From positions 14,684 to 78,683 of the forward strand of contig JAEXDQ010000052.1 in the NCBI GenBank assembly GCA_023401595.1: a stretch of 64,000 nucleotides of DNA, in the 5' to 3' direction. Both the position numbers and the translations under genes were made by a program. Numbering within the stretch: position 1 is the first letter of the stretch; each line of letters begins with the position of its first letter. Below the pieces are notes generated by a model that did not search any database, was not told where the DNA came from, and was given only the letters and a program-made list of their open reading frames with translations. Of the stretch, positions 25,968-38,140 are shown in pieces. The stretch is from Spirochaetota bacterium (lineage in GTDB: Bacteria > Spirochaetota > Spirochaetia > Sphaerochaetales > Sphaerochaetaceae).

Positions 25968-26681
25968 TCAACTCCTCGCCTCAACGCTCTCAGCCTTCTT
26001 GTCGCTGGGCTTCTTGACCAGCAGGCCGGCGTCTTCTTTCTTCGCCCTGTCGTAGATTTCACCGTTGAACACCCACACCTTGACGCCGATAGCACCGAAG
26101 GAGGTGTTCGCCTGAGAGAAACCATAGTCGATATCAGACCTCAGGGTGTGGAGAGGTACGCGACCTTCCTTCATCCATTCGGTCCGGGCGATTTCAGCAC
26201 CGCCAAGACGACCGGAAACCTTGATCTTCACACCCTGTGCGCCAGACTGCATGGCCTTGGACACGGCGGTCTTCATGGCCCGGCGGAAGGAACCGCGCGA
26301 CACCAGCTGCTTGGCCACGTTGGCGGCGATCAACTGGGCGTCAGCCTCAGGCTTCTTGATTTCCTTGATCTTGATCTGAACCTTTTTGTCGGAAAGCTTC
26401 TGCAGACGAGCCCCAAGCTTCTCGACGTTGGCGCCCTTGGAACCGATGATGATGCCAGGACGGCTGGTGGTGATCACGACAGTGACACGCTGAGGCTTCC
26501 TGATGATCTCGACATCGGAGATATCAGCGCCCTGGACCTCCGGGCATTCGACCAACGCCTTGCGGAGCTTCAGGTCTTCATGCAACGTGTCCGCGTATTC
26601 CCTAGGATCTACATACCACTTGGACTTCCAAGTCTTGTTGATTCCAAGACGGAGCCCGATCGGATTGACTTTCTGGCCCAT
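25968..26681 (-). CDS. rpsC: ribosomal protein S3
   Basis: 30S protein at the mRNA entry channel with helicase activity. 237 residues: GQKVNPIGLRLGINKTWKSK, KH domain motif GIIIGSKGANVEKLGARL near 75, and C-terminal domain with GRLGGAEIARTEWMKEGRVP. A short Lys/Glu/Ala tail ends the protein. Its ATG directly abuts the rplV stop. Confidence 0.98.
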   Translation of the reverse strand: MGQKVNPIGLRLGINKTWKSKWYVDPREYADTLHEDLKLRKALVECPEVQGADISDVEIIRKPQRVTVVITTSRPGIIIGSKGANVEKLGARLQKLSDKKVQIKIKEIKKPEADAQLIAANVAKQLVSRGSFRRAMKTAVSKAMQSGAQGVKIKVSGRLGGAEIARTEWMKEGRVPLHTLRSDIDYGFSQANTSFGAIGVKVWVFNGEIYDRAKKEDAGLLVKKPSDKKAESVEARS

Positions 26682-27044
26682 TTATTCCCCCACGCTCGCT
26701 TTTTCGTCGACAACGACGGTAATATGAGACATTCTCTTCAACAGGATGTCACGTCTCCCATGGGACCTCGGCCAGACTCTCTTCAACCTTGGGCCCTCAT
26801 CGATCAGCAGCTCAGAGACGACAAGCAGCTCTTCGTCAAGCTTCTTGTTCTGACTCATCGCATTGGCGCCGGCCGACTGGAGCACCTTCAGGATCAGCCG
26901 GGCGCCCTTCTGAGGCATAGCCTCGAGAATGGCGACGGCCTCCACATACGGCTTCCTTCTCACCAGATCCGCAACGGGACGAACTTTGGAAGGAGAAACC
27001 ATCAAGTACTTGGCAATAGCTCTATAACCTTTTTTCGCTTCCAT
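26682..27044 (-). CDS. rplV: ribosomal protein L22
   Basis: 50S protein lining the exit tunnel. 120 residues: MVSPSKVRPVADLVRRKPYV and the tunnel loop region DEGPRLKRVWPRSHGRRDIL, ending SHITVVVDEK. Two bases after rpsS. Confidence 0.98.
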   Translation of the reverse strand: MEAKKGYRAIAKYLMVSPSKVRPVADLVRRKPYVEAVAILEAMPQKGARLILKVLQSAGANAMSQNKKLDEELLVVSELLIDEGPRLKRVWPRSHGRRDILLKRMSHITVVVDEKASVGE

Positions 27045-27046
27045 AA

Positions 27047-27325
27047 TTACTTACCTGCCTTCTTGTCGGAGGCGGTATGACCGCGGAAAATCCTGGTAGG
27101 AGCAAACTCGCCGAGTTTGTGCCCAACCAAGTTTTCTGTCACGAACACCGGGACCCAAGTCTTGCCATTGTAGACGGAGATCGTGAATCCGACCATTTCA
27201 GGGATGATCGTCGAACAGCGGGAATACGTCTTGATCATCTGCTTCTGTCCAGCCTTATTAGACTCTTGAATCCTTTTATACAACTTCTTCTCTATAAAAG
27301 GACCTTTCTTGATTGACCTTGCCAC
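27047..27325 (-). CDS. rpsS: ribosomal protein S19
   Basis: 30S head protein that forms a complex with S13. 92 residues: MARSIKKGPFIEKKLYKRIQ, and the C-terminal GHKLGEFAPTRIFRGHTASD that contacts tRNA. Confidence 0.98.
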   Translation of the reverse strand: MARSIKKGPFIEKKLYKRIQESNKAGQKQMIKTYSRCSTIIPEMVGFTISVYNGKTWVPVFVTENLVGHKLGEFAPTRIFRGHTASDKKAGK

Positions 27326-27334
27326 TTTCTACTC

Positions 27335-28159
27335 CTACTTCCGCTTCTTAACAATGAACTTGCTGGAAGGCTTCTTCTTGGAACGAGTCTTGCCGCCTTT
27401 GGTGGGCTTGCCCCACGGAGTGACAGGATGACGTCCGGCAGCAGTCTTGCCTTCACCACCACCATGCGGGTGGTCGACCGGGTTCATGACGACACCACGA
27501 ACCTTTGGCCTCCGGCCAAGATGGCGACTGGCGCCGGCCTTGCCCAAGGACACGTTCATGTGGTCTTCGTTGCCGAGGCTACCGATGGTAGCGTAGCACT
27601 CGCCAAACACCATGCGCATTTCCCCTGAAGGAAGACGGAGGGTGACGTAATCGCCTTCCTTGGCTACGATCGTAGCGCCAAGACCGGCGCCGCGAACCAA
27701 CTGACCGCCGCGGCCGAGGGTCAGCTCGACGTTATGGACGATCAGGCCAAGGGGAATGTTCTTCAAGGGAAGAGCGTTTCCGAGCGTCAACGGAGCGTCA
27801 GGACCGCTCACGACCCTGGTTCCGACGGTGACGCCCTTGGGTGCGAGCATATACCGCTTCTCACCATCCACATAGAACACCAACGCAATGTTGGCGCCGC
27901 GGTTCGGGTCGTATTCAATCGTCCTGACGATGCCAGGAACGCCATACTTGTCGCGCTTGAAATCGATGATACGATATGCGCGCTTATGACCACCGCCTCT
28001 GCGACGAACACTGATACGACCAAAAGTATCGCGACCGGCCTTCTTGTTCAGGCTGGTGGTAAGGGATTTCTCCGGCTTGTCCGTAGTGATGTCGCTGAAG
28101 ACCAAGGTGGTCTTCTGGCGAAGGCCGGGAGTATTGGGCTTGTACGATTTAAGTGCCAT
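27335..28159 (-). CDS. rplB: ribosomal protein L2
   Basis: 50S protein needed for subunit association and peptidyl transfer. 274 residues: GGGHKRAYRIIDFKRDKYGV near 55 and the conserved MNPVDHPHGGGEGKTAAGRH near 225 that holds the essential His. Gene order around it is the standard S10 order. Confidence 0.98.
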   Translation of the reverse strand: MALKSYKPNTPGLRQKTTLVFSDITTDKPEKSLTTSLNKKAGRDTFGRISVRRRGGGHKRAYRIIDFKRDKYGVPGIVRTIEYDPNRGANIALVFYVDGEKRYMLAPKGVTVGTRVVSGPDAPLTLGNALPLKNIPLGLIVHNVELTLGRGGQLVRGAGLGATIVAKEGDYVTLRLPSGEMRMVFGECYATIGSLGNEDHMNVSLGKAGASRHLGRRPKVRGVVMNPVDHPHGGGEGKTAAGRHPVTPWGKPTKGGKTRSKKKPSSKFIVKKRK

Positions 28160-28173
28160 GATCCAACTTCTCC

Positions 28174-28476
28174 TTATACGCCTTCGATGGCCTGGATTGA
28201 ATCACCCTTGGCCAAAGTCACGATAGCCTTTTTCCAGTCACCCGTATTGCCCAGGACGAAACCGCCCTTGCCCCTGGTGTACTTAGGCTTACCTTTTACA
28301 TTCATTACATTACACTTCACAGGCTTGACGCCGAACAACTCGTTCACGGCTTCCATGATCTGGAACTTGTTCGCCTTAGGATCGACCTTGAAGGTGTATT
28401 TCTTACATTCTTCTTCCCGCGCCCTGTTCGACTTCTCGCTCAGAACGGGTTCAATGATTACTTGATCTGCTCTCAC
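28174..28476 (-). CDS. rplW: ribosomal protein L23
   Basis: 50S tunnel-exit protein, docking site for trigger factor and SRP. 100 residues: VIIEPVLSEKSNRAREEECK, YTFKVDPKANKFQIMEAVNE and VNVKG-type motif MNVKGKPKYTRGKGG. Confidence 0.97.
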   Translation of the reverse strand: MRADQVIIEPVLSEKSNRAREEECKKYTFKVDPKANKFQIMEAVNELFGVKPVKCNVMNVKGKPKYTRGKGGFVLGNTGDWKKAIVTLAKGDSIQAIEGV

Positions 28477-28486
28477 GTTCGACCCC

Positions 28487-29116
28487 TTATTTATCCCCGT
28501 AGAACTCGTTCAGGTTCTGCGCGGCAGTCTCCAGGACCAGGATTTTCCGTCCGTAGAGAAGTTCCTTCGCAGACAGCCTGTTGTAGGCCTGCACGTGCAG
28601 ATACGGAATGTTCCTCGCGGCACGGCGCAGCATCGCATCATCATCCTTCAGGATGAGGACGGTCCTCTTTTCGTCCTTGACGAAATTCTTCAGAATGGTG
28701 ACCAATTCCTTGGTCTTGCCGTTTTCACTGGAGAAATCCTCCACGACCACCAACCGATCTTCCTGAACCGAAAGGGTCAGAAGAGACTTCATGGCCAGCC
28801 GTTTCATCTTCTTGGGAATGGTATAGCTGTAATCGCGGGGTCTGGGCCCGAAGATCGTACCGCCACCGACTCTGATCGGCGACTTCTTGTCGCCGGCGCG
28901 GGCGTTACCGGTACCCTTCTGCTTGTAGGGCTTGGTGTTGCTGTAGTTGACTTCCGCACGGGTCTTGGTGCAGGCGGTGCCGACACGGCGATTCGCAAGC
29001 TCATTGTTTATAGCGTAGTAGATCGAGCCCTCGCTGACTTCCCTGTTGAATACGTTGTCGTTCAACTCGATCGTGCGCACTTCACTGCCATTGGTAGAAA
29101 AGACTTTGGTTTCCAT
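28487..29116 (-). CDS. rplD: ribosomal protein L4
   Basis: 50S protein with a tunnel-lining loop; in enterobacteria it also represses the S10 operon. 209 residues from METKVFSTNGSEVRT, with GGGGCGAGAGAT just upstream; the frame runs further upstream inside rplC, but that part is not coding for L4. The loop has KQKGTGNARAGDKKSPIRVG near 70. Confidence 0.97.
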   Translation of the reverse strand: METKVFSTNGSEVRTIELNDNVFNREVSEGSIYYAINNELANRRVGTACTKTRAEVNYSNTKPYKQKGTGNARAGDKKSPIRVGGGTIFGPRPRDYSYTIPKKMKRLAMKSLLTLSVQEDRLVVVEDFSSENGKTKELVTILKNFVKDEKRTVLILKDDDAMLRRAARNIPYLHVQAYNRLSAKELLYGRKILVLETAAQNLNEFYGDK

Positions 29117-29127
29117 ATCTCTCGCCC

Positions 29128-29748
29128 CTACTTCTTTATCGCTTTCTTGACGATGACAACGCTCTGGGCGGGACCGGGGATAGCTCCCTTTACCATAAGA
29201 ACCTGCATCTCTTCGTCGACGCGGACGACACGGAGGTTCTGGACAGTGCATCTCTCATTGCCCATGCGCCCGGCCATGCGGTGACCCTTGAAAGTCCGTG
29301 AAGGCGTCGAAGACATTGCCGTACCACCGATATCTCGATGGAACTTGGAACCATGGGTAGCGCGACCACCGCTAAAGCCGTGGCGCTTCATGCCGCCCTG
29401 ATACCCTTTACCCTTGGAGGTACCGGTAACATCGACGAACGCGATATCCTTGAATATATCTACACCCAGGACCTCGCCGATCTTGACTTCCTTATCGTAG
29501 TCACGGAATTCGACGAGACACTGCTTAGGCTCGCAAATACCTTCGAACTGGCCAGCGTATGGCTTGGTACAGCGGCTCATTTTCTTGTCGAAGGAACCCA
29601 GCACCGCGGCCTTGTAGCCGTTTTTCTCTTCGGTTCGGTCCGCGACGACAACGTTGCCCTCAATCCTTATTACAGTCACGGGTGTGAGCCTGCCTTGCGC
29701 GTCAAACACCTGTGTCATTCCAACTTTTTTGCCGATAAGCCCTAACAT
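29128..29748 (-). CDS. rplC: ribosomal protein L3
   Basis: 50S protein whose extension reaches the peptidyl-transferase centre. 206 residues: MLGLIGKKVGMTQVFDAQGR, and GTSKGKGYQGGMKRHGFSGG whose Gln is a methylation site in enterobacteria. The GSKFHRDIGGTAMSSTPSRT segment is intact. Seventeen bases after rpsJ. Confidence 0.98.
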   Translation of the reverse strand: MLGLIGKKVGMTQVFDAQGRLTPVTVIRIEGNVVVADRTEEKNGYKAAVLGSFDKKMSRCTKPYAGQFEGICEPKQCLVEFRDYDKEVKIGEVLGVDIFKDIAFVDVTGTSKGKGYQGGMKRHGFSGGRATHGSKFHRDIGGTAMSSTPSRTFKGHRMAGRMGNERCTVQNLRVVRVDEEMQVLMVKGAIPGPAQSVVIVKKAIKK

Positions 29749-29765
29749 CTCTTACCTCAACTCTA

Positions 29766-30074
29766 TTACTGTTTAATCTCTACATCCACACCGGCAGGGA
29801 GCTCAAGCTTCATGAGGGCATCCATGACTTTTGATGTAGGATCCAATATGTCAATCAACCGCTTGTGGGTTCTCATCTCAAACTGTTCACGAGACTTCTT
29901 ATTGACATGGGGCGATCTCAGGACAGTGTATTTATTGATACGAGTCGGGAGAGGCACAGGCCCGGAAACCTTCGCTCCAGCCTTCACAACTGTCTGTACG
30001 ATAGCCTTTGAACTCTGTTCAACAAGCTCTATGTCAAAACCTCTCAACCTTACCCGAATTCTTTCTTTAGCCAT
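29766..30074 (-). CDS. rpsJ: ribosomal protein S10 (NusE)
   Basis: 30S head protein that also joins NusB and NusG in antitermination. 102 residues, exactly the family length, from MAKERIRVRLRGFDIELVEQ. GGAGG lies 4 bases before this ATG and 1 base before an adjacent ATG, so the second is chosen. SPHVNKKSREQFEMRTHKR near 60 is typical. A terminator-like hairpin sits immediately upstream, between tuf and this gene. Confidence 0.97.
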   Translation of the reverse strand: MAKERIRVRLRGFDIELVEQSSKAIVQTVVKAGAKVSGPVPLPTRINKYTVLRSPHVNKKSREQFEMRTHKRLIDILDPTSKVMDALMKLELPAGVDVEIKQ

Positions 30075-30083
30075 CATTCCTCC

Positions 30084-30126
30084 AAAAAACGGGTCTTGCC
30101 AGCGCACCTTTTCGCGCCGGCAAGAC
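30084..30126 (-). terminator. terminator-like hairpin between tuf and rpsJ
   Basis: On the minus strand GTCTTGCC pairs with GGCAAGAC, extended inward by GCGC pairs, followed after CCG by TTTTTT. It sits 15 bases after the tuf stop and directly before the rpsJ ribosome binding site. A leaky terminator here would give more tuf than ribosomal-protein mRNA (inference). Confidence 0.7.
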
Positions 30127-30140
30127 ATTCGTTACTTGTA

Positions 30141-31331
30141 TTAGTCAACGATCTCGGTAACCTGACCGGATGCGACGGTCCTACCACCTTCGCGGATAGC
30201 GAAGCGAAGACCCTTGTCCATGGCGACCGGGTGGATCAGCTCGACGTTGATCTCGGTGTGGTCGCCGGGCAGTACCATCTGCTTGCCCTCAGGAAGGTTG
30301 ACGGTACCGGTGATGTCGGTGGTCCGGAAATAGAACTGCGGACGATAACCGGAGAAGAACGGAGAGTGGCGGCCACCCTCATCCTTGCTCAGCACGTACA
30401 CAGTACCGACGAACTTCTGGTGAGGAGTGATCGTCTTGGGCTTGGCGAGAACCTGGCCGCGAACGACTTCCTTCTTGTCAACGCCACGGAGAAGAGCGCC
30501 GATGTTGTCTCCGGCCTGGCCTTCGTCCAGCAGCTTGTTGAACATCTCAACGCCGGTCACGACGCTGTCCTTGGTCTCCTTGATGCCGACGATGGAGACG
30601 GGATCGTTCACATGGACGATACCACGCTCGATACGACCGGTAACAACGGTACCACGGCCGGAGATGGAGAAGATGTCTTCGATAGGCATCAGGAACGGCT
30701 GGTCGACGGCGCGCTCCGGAAGCGGGATGTAGGAATCCATAGCGTCGAGCAAGTCGTCGATGCACTTGGTCTTCTCAGGATCGTCGGGGTTCTCCATCGC
30801 CTCGAAAGCGGAACCCTTGATGACGGGGGCGTTGGCGCCGTCGAAACCATACTCGGTGAGCAGGTCTCTCATCTCTTCCTCAACCAGCTCGATGAGGTCA
30901 GGATCGTCGACCTGGTCGCACTTGTTGATAAAGACGATGATGGCGGGAACACCGACCTGACGAGCAAGGAGGATATGCTCCTTGGTCTGGGCCATGGCTC
31001 CGTCGGTAGCGGCTACGACGATGATAGCTCCGTCCATCTGGGCGGCACCAGTGATCATGTTCTTGATGTAGTCAGCGTGTCCCGGGCAGTCGACGTGCGC
31101 ATAGTGGCGGTTCTTGGACTGGTATTCGACGTGACGGGTGTTGATGGTGATACCTCTCGCCTTCTCTTCCGGTGCATTGTCGATCGCGTCATAGGCAAGA
31201 GCCTTGTCGCCGAACATCTTGGCGCAATGCATGGTGATCGCGGCGGTGAGGGTGGTCTTACCATGGTCAACGTGACCGATGGTCCCTACGTTTACGTGCG
31301 GCTTCGTTCTCTCAAACTTTTCCTTAGCCAT
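30141..31331 (-). CDS. tuf: elongation factor Tu
   Basis: GTPase that carries aminoacyl-tRNA to the ribosome. 396 residues from MAKEKFERTKPHVNVGTIGH, with AAGGAGG upstream; a further in-frame ATG 39 bases earlier precedes the ribosome binding site and is rejected. G1 is GHVDHGKT near 18, switch I EEKARGITINT near 54, G3 DCPGHADYIKNM near 80, G4 NKCD near 135. It heads the S10 operon, and no fusA is present nearby. Confidence 0.98.
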   Translation of the reverse strand: MAKEKFERTKPHVNVGTIGHVDHGKTTLTAAITMHCAKMFGDKALAYDAIDNAPEEKARGITINTRHVEYQSKNRHYAHVDCPGHADYIKNMITGAAQMDGAIIVVAATDGAMAQTKEHILLARQVGVPAIIVFINKCDQVDDPDLIELVEEEMRDLLTEYGFDGANAPVIKGSAFEAMENPDDPEKTKCIDDLLDAMDSYIPLPERAVDQPFLMPIEDIFSISGRGTVVTGRIERGIVHVNDPVSIVGIKETKDSVVTGVEMFNKLLDEGQAGDNIGALLRGVDKKEVVRGQVLAKPKTITPHQKFVGTVYVLSKDEGGRHSPFFSGYRPQFYFRTTDITGTVNLPEGKQMVLPGDHTEINVELIHPVAMDKGLRFAIREGGRTVASGQVTEIVD

Positions 31332-31341
31332 CAGTTCCTCC

Positions 31342-31356
31342 TTGTGACGGTCACAA
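31342..31356. promoter_or_regulatory. 15-bp palindrome in front of tuf ribosome binding site
   Basis: TTGTGACGGTCACAA (plus strand) is a perfect palindrome around one central base, 10 bases upstream of the tuf ATG; its end abuts the GGAGG. A second half-site, TGTCACAA, lies just upstream. It may be an operator or an RNA hairpin that limits ribosome access. Confidence 0.45.
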
Positions 31357-31372
31357 CCTGTCACAAACAAAA

Positions 31373-31378
31373 ATTATA
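31373..31378 (-). promoter_or_regulatory. possible second -10 box for tuf
   Basis: TATAAT on the minus strand 41 bases before the tuf ATG, just upstream of the palindrome. No acceptable -35 box is seen at 16-18 bases, so this is only a candidate proximal promoter. Confidence 0.3.
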
Positions 31379-31530
31379 ATGTGCTCCATAAAGGCCATTA
31401 CGAAGCCTTTACCTTTCAACCTGGAGACAGGACAAACTGATTACCTAATGAGATGATGAGGAGTAAGAGAAGATTCCAGAGGTCGGCAGGATCGGTCAAA
31501 AGACTCTCTCGTCGACATAGTATAGAGGTT

Positions 31531-31589
31531 AAAAAGAACCGCTATCGCCTGGAACCACCTTACCACCCGACTCAGTCGGACGATCGGTT
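31531..31589 (-). promoter_or_regulatory. terminator-like structure in tuf leader
   Basis: On the minus strand AACCGATCG pairs with CGATAGCGGTT (AG bulge), enclosing the small hairpin CCGAC-TGA-GTCGG, and is followed by CTTTTT. Located between the distal promoter and tuf, it could act as an attenuator. The pairing was found by eye. Confidence 0.45.
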
Positions 31590-31602
31590 TGGCTCTGCTC
31601 AT

Positions 31603-31643
31603 CCTCGCCTACAGACACGTCTATAGACGCACCTATAGCGAGG
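31603..31643 (-). promoter_or_regulatory. long hairpin at the 5' end of tuf-S10 mRNA
   Basis: CCTCGC pairs with GCGAGG, TATAG with CTGTA, then G-U-type pairs, then CGTC with GACG around loop TATA. It would lie within the first bases of the transcript from the promoter at 31654-31682. The remainder of the 31357-31943 gap shows no gene on either strand. Confidence 0.5.
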
Positions 31644-31653
31644 CACCTTGGGT

Positions 31654-31682
31654 AATATAGGAGATTGTAAAGAATTAGTCAA
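31654..31682 (-). promoter_or_regulatory. promoter of tuf-S10 operon
   Basis: Minus strand TTGACT, 17 bases, TATATT. It would give a leader of about 315 bases before tuf that contains the two structures listed here. Confidence 0.65.
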
Positions 31683-31943
31683 TGATTTCGTACAAAATAT
31701 TGCAGGAAAACCGGCGACGCCCATTCATCTCCTGTTTTTTCATCGGTGAAACGTCCGGAATTTCATCATCCACAGCGGCTTTCCGAACTTCCGTTTTCTT
31801 TCATCGCCCCAGCCTATCCTGCGCCGAGGAGAACCTGACGGTGTGATTATTGGGGTGATTTCGTCCCGAGACGGATTATCGGAGAAAGCCCCCGCTTGAA
31901 TGCGTGAACCATGCTATGATAGCGATACACGAGGGGGCAGGAA

Positions 31944-32570
31944 ATGGATTTTTATGATGTCATAAATTCACGAAGGACAATCCGCGATTTTGCAGATCGG
32001 CCGATCGACAGCAACGTTATCAAACGTGTGATTTCGGCAGGAATGAAAGCACCGTCGAACGACCATATGAGGGATTGGGAATTCATTGTTGCAACCGAAA
32101 AAACGGTCATAGCCTCAATCATACAAAGAATTCCCGAAAAAATGCAGGCAGATTATGTCGAATCCATCATACAATCATGGGAATTGCTCGACGAATGCCA
32201 ACGAACTGCATACCGCAACGCCATCCCCAGACAGTATGAGATGCTGTATACAGCGGGTTGCCTGATATTACCGCTTTTCAAGCAACACGGCGATTTGTTG
32301 CGACCGCAGTCGTTGAGTTCATTGAACTCCTTCGCATCCATCTGGTGCTGCATCGAGAATATCTGGCTTGCGGCGACGGCAGAAGGTTTGTCCGTGACGA
32401 TACGTATACCGTTAGACGACGAACCTGAACATATTGCGAAAATTCTCAACTATCCCAAGGAATATGTCATGCCGTGTTATCTGGCATTAGGACATCCAGC
32501 CCCAGAAGCTACCGGCAACAAACAAATCGAACACAAGATTGAAGACAAAATCCATATCAATGGTTGGTGA
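31944..32570 (+). CDS. nitroreductase-family protein
   Basis: A 208-residue FMN-dependent oxidoreductase of the nitroreductase fold. SRRTIRDFADRPID near residue 9 is the FMN phosphate-binding start, APSNDHMRDWEFIV near 36 continues the FMN site, and NIWLAATAEGLSVTIRIPL near 138 is the conserved flavin/dimer segment. The substrate is unknown: nitroaromatics, quinones or flavins are all possible. It stands alone between two large minus-strand translation operons and appears more AT-rich than its neighbours, so it may be a later insertion. GGGGGCAGGAA precedes the ATG. Confidence 0.85.
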   Translation: MDFYDVINSRRTIRDFADRPIDSNVIKRVISAGMKAPSNDHMRDWEFIVATEKTVIASIIQRIPEKMQADYVESIIQSWELLDECQRTAYRNAIPRQYEMLYTAGCLILPLFKQHGDLLRPQSLSSLNSFASIWCCIENIWLAATAEGLSVTIRIPLDDEPEHIAKILNYPKEYVMPCYLALGHPAPEATGNKQIEHKIEDKIHINGW

Positions 32571-32731
32571 CGCGCAAAGCCTGATGCAGGGGCAACGGAC
32601 AGAAAAAGATGAGGGCGCAGTGGCGACAGGTACGGCACTCCGAGGATAACGCAGGCAGACAGGCCGTCTCCGAACCACCCCCCTTGCCATCCGTAGCCAT
32701 TCTTTGCGAAGAGAAATACGCTCCAGACAAG

Positions 32732-32776
32732 AAAAAAGCCGGCGGACAGTACACATGTACGGCCGACCGGCTTTTG
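32732..32776 (-). terminator. intrinsic terminator after rpsG
   Basis: Minus strand AAAAGCCGG pairs with CCGGCTTTT, followed by TT; the loop contains ACATGT. A run of A on the other side makes it usable in both directions, so it may also end the nitroreductase transcript. Confidence 0.75.
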
Positions 32777-32807
32777 ACAAAGTATCGAGCGTATTGCTCG
32801 AGCAAAA

Positions 32808-33278
32808 CTACCAGCGGTAGTGAGAGAACGCCTTGTTCGCTTCCGCCATGCGGTGCGTATCTTCCTTCTTCTTGAAGGCGGCACCGGTGTTGGCGTAGGC
32901 GTCGAGCAGTTCGGCGCTGAGCTTCTCGGCCATGGAGTGGCCGTTGCGGGCACGAGCGGCGGCGATGAGCCAGCGCATGGCGAGCGCTTCGCGGCGGTTG
33001 TCGCGAATCTCAACGGGAACCTGATAGGTGGCGCCACCGACGCGGCGGCTCTTTACCTCGACGACAGGCTTGACGTTCTCAAGAGCCTTGAGGAAGACGT
33101 CGAGCGGCTGCTCGCCGGTCTTCTCTCCCATGGTCTTCATTGCGCCATAGATGATTCTGGTGCTGACGGACTTCTTGCCGTCGACCATCATACGACGGAT
33201 GAACTTCTCGACTACGACGCTATTGTACACGGGATCGGGAAGAATTTCCCTAACTGGTGCGACAGATCTTCTGGACAT
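32808..33278 (-). CDS. rpsG: ribosomal protein S7
   Basis: 30S head protein contacting mRNA and E-site tRNA. 156 residues: MSRRSVAPVREILPDPVYNS, FIRRMMVDGKKSVSTRIIYG and RRVGGATYQVPVEIRDNRRE. Follows rpsL by 15 bases. The str-operon partner fusA, usually next, is missing; a terminator comes instead. Confidence 0.98.
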   Translation of the reverse strand: MSRRSVAPVREILPDPVYNSVVVEKFIRRMMVDGKKSVSTRIIYGAMKTMGEKTGEQPLDVFLKALENVKPVVEVKSRRVGGATYQVPVEIRDNRREALAMRWLIAAARARNGHSMAEKLSAELLDAYANTGAAFKKKEDTHRMAEANKAFSHYRW

Positions 33279-33293
33279 ACTACTTCCCCCTCA

Positions 33294-33668
33294 TCAAGCC
33301 TTTGGCTTCTTGGCGCCGTACTTGGAGCGGCTTCTCTTACGATCGCTGACACCAAGGGTATCCTTGGTACCGCGGACGATATGATACCGGACGCCGGGAA
33401 GGTCCTTGACCCTTCCACCACGTAGCAGGACCACGGAGTGTTCCTGCAGGTTGTGTCCGATACCGGGGATGTAGGCGGTCACTTCAATACCGTTGGAAAG
33501 ACGCACACGTGCGACCTTTCTCAGAGCGGAGTTAGGTTTCTTGGGGGTGACGGTCATGACTCTCGTGCATACCCCGCGCTTCTGCGGGCAACCGTCGAGG
33601 GCCGGGGACTTGGTCTTGTTCTTGACAGAGGTCCTTCCCTTTCTGATTAGCTGATTAATAGTAGGCAT
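33294..33668 (-). CDS. rpsL: ribosomal protein S12
   Basis: 30S decoding-centre protein. 124 residues: MPTINQLIRKGRTSVKNKTK, TVTPKKPNSALRKVARVRLS and LLRGGRVKDLPGVRYHIVRG. The two Lys positions whose change gives streptomycin resistance (in PKKPNS and GRVKDLPG) are wild type. It lies 172 bases after rpoC; AT-rich TATATA in the gap may be its own -10 box. Confidence 0.98.
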   Translation of the reverse strand: MPTINQLIRKGRTSVKNKTKSPALDGCPQKRGVCTRVMTVTPKKPNSALRKVARVRLSNGIEVTAYIPGIGHNLQEHSVVLLRGGRVKDLPGVRYHIVRGTKDTLGVSDRKRSRSKYGAKKPKA

Positions 33669-33840
33669 CTTTTCGATACGCTCCCTTTTTGATTGTCTGG
33701 TCCACCCGCCCTACGGGCTGGGACCCGCGCCGCGTCCTTACGGAACGGCGCATCCTATATATACAAACGAAGTCAGCATGAAAAACCGAACGTCTTTCAC
33801 AACGGCAGCCAGTGGAGGCAGCTTCGCCAACAGGCAAAGC

Positions 33841-38124
<4,284 letters not shown>

Positions 38125-38140
38125 CCGTTGTTCTCCCTGC

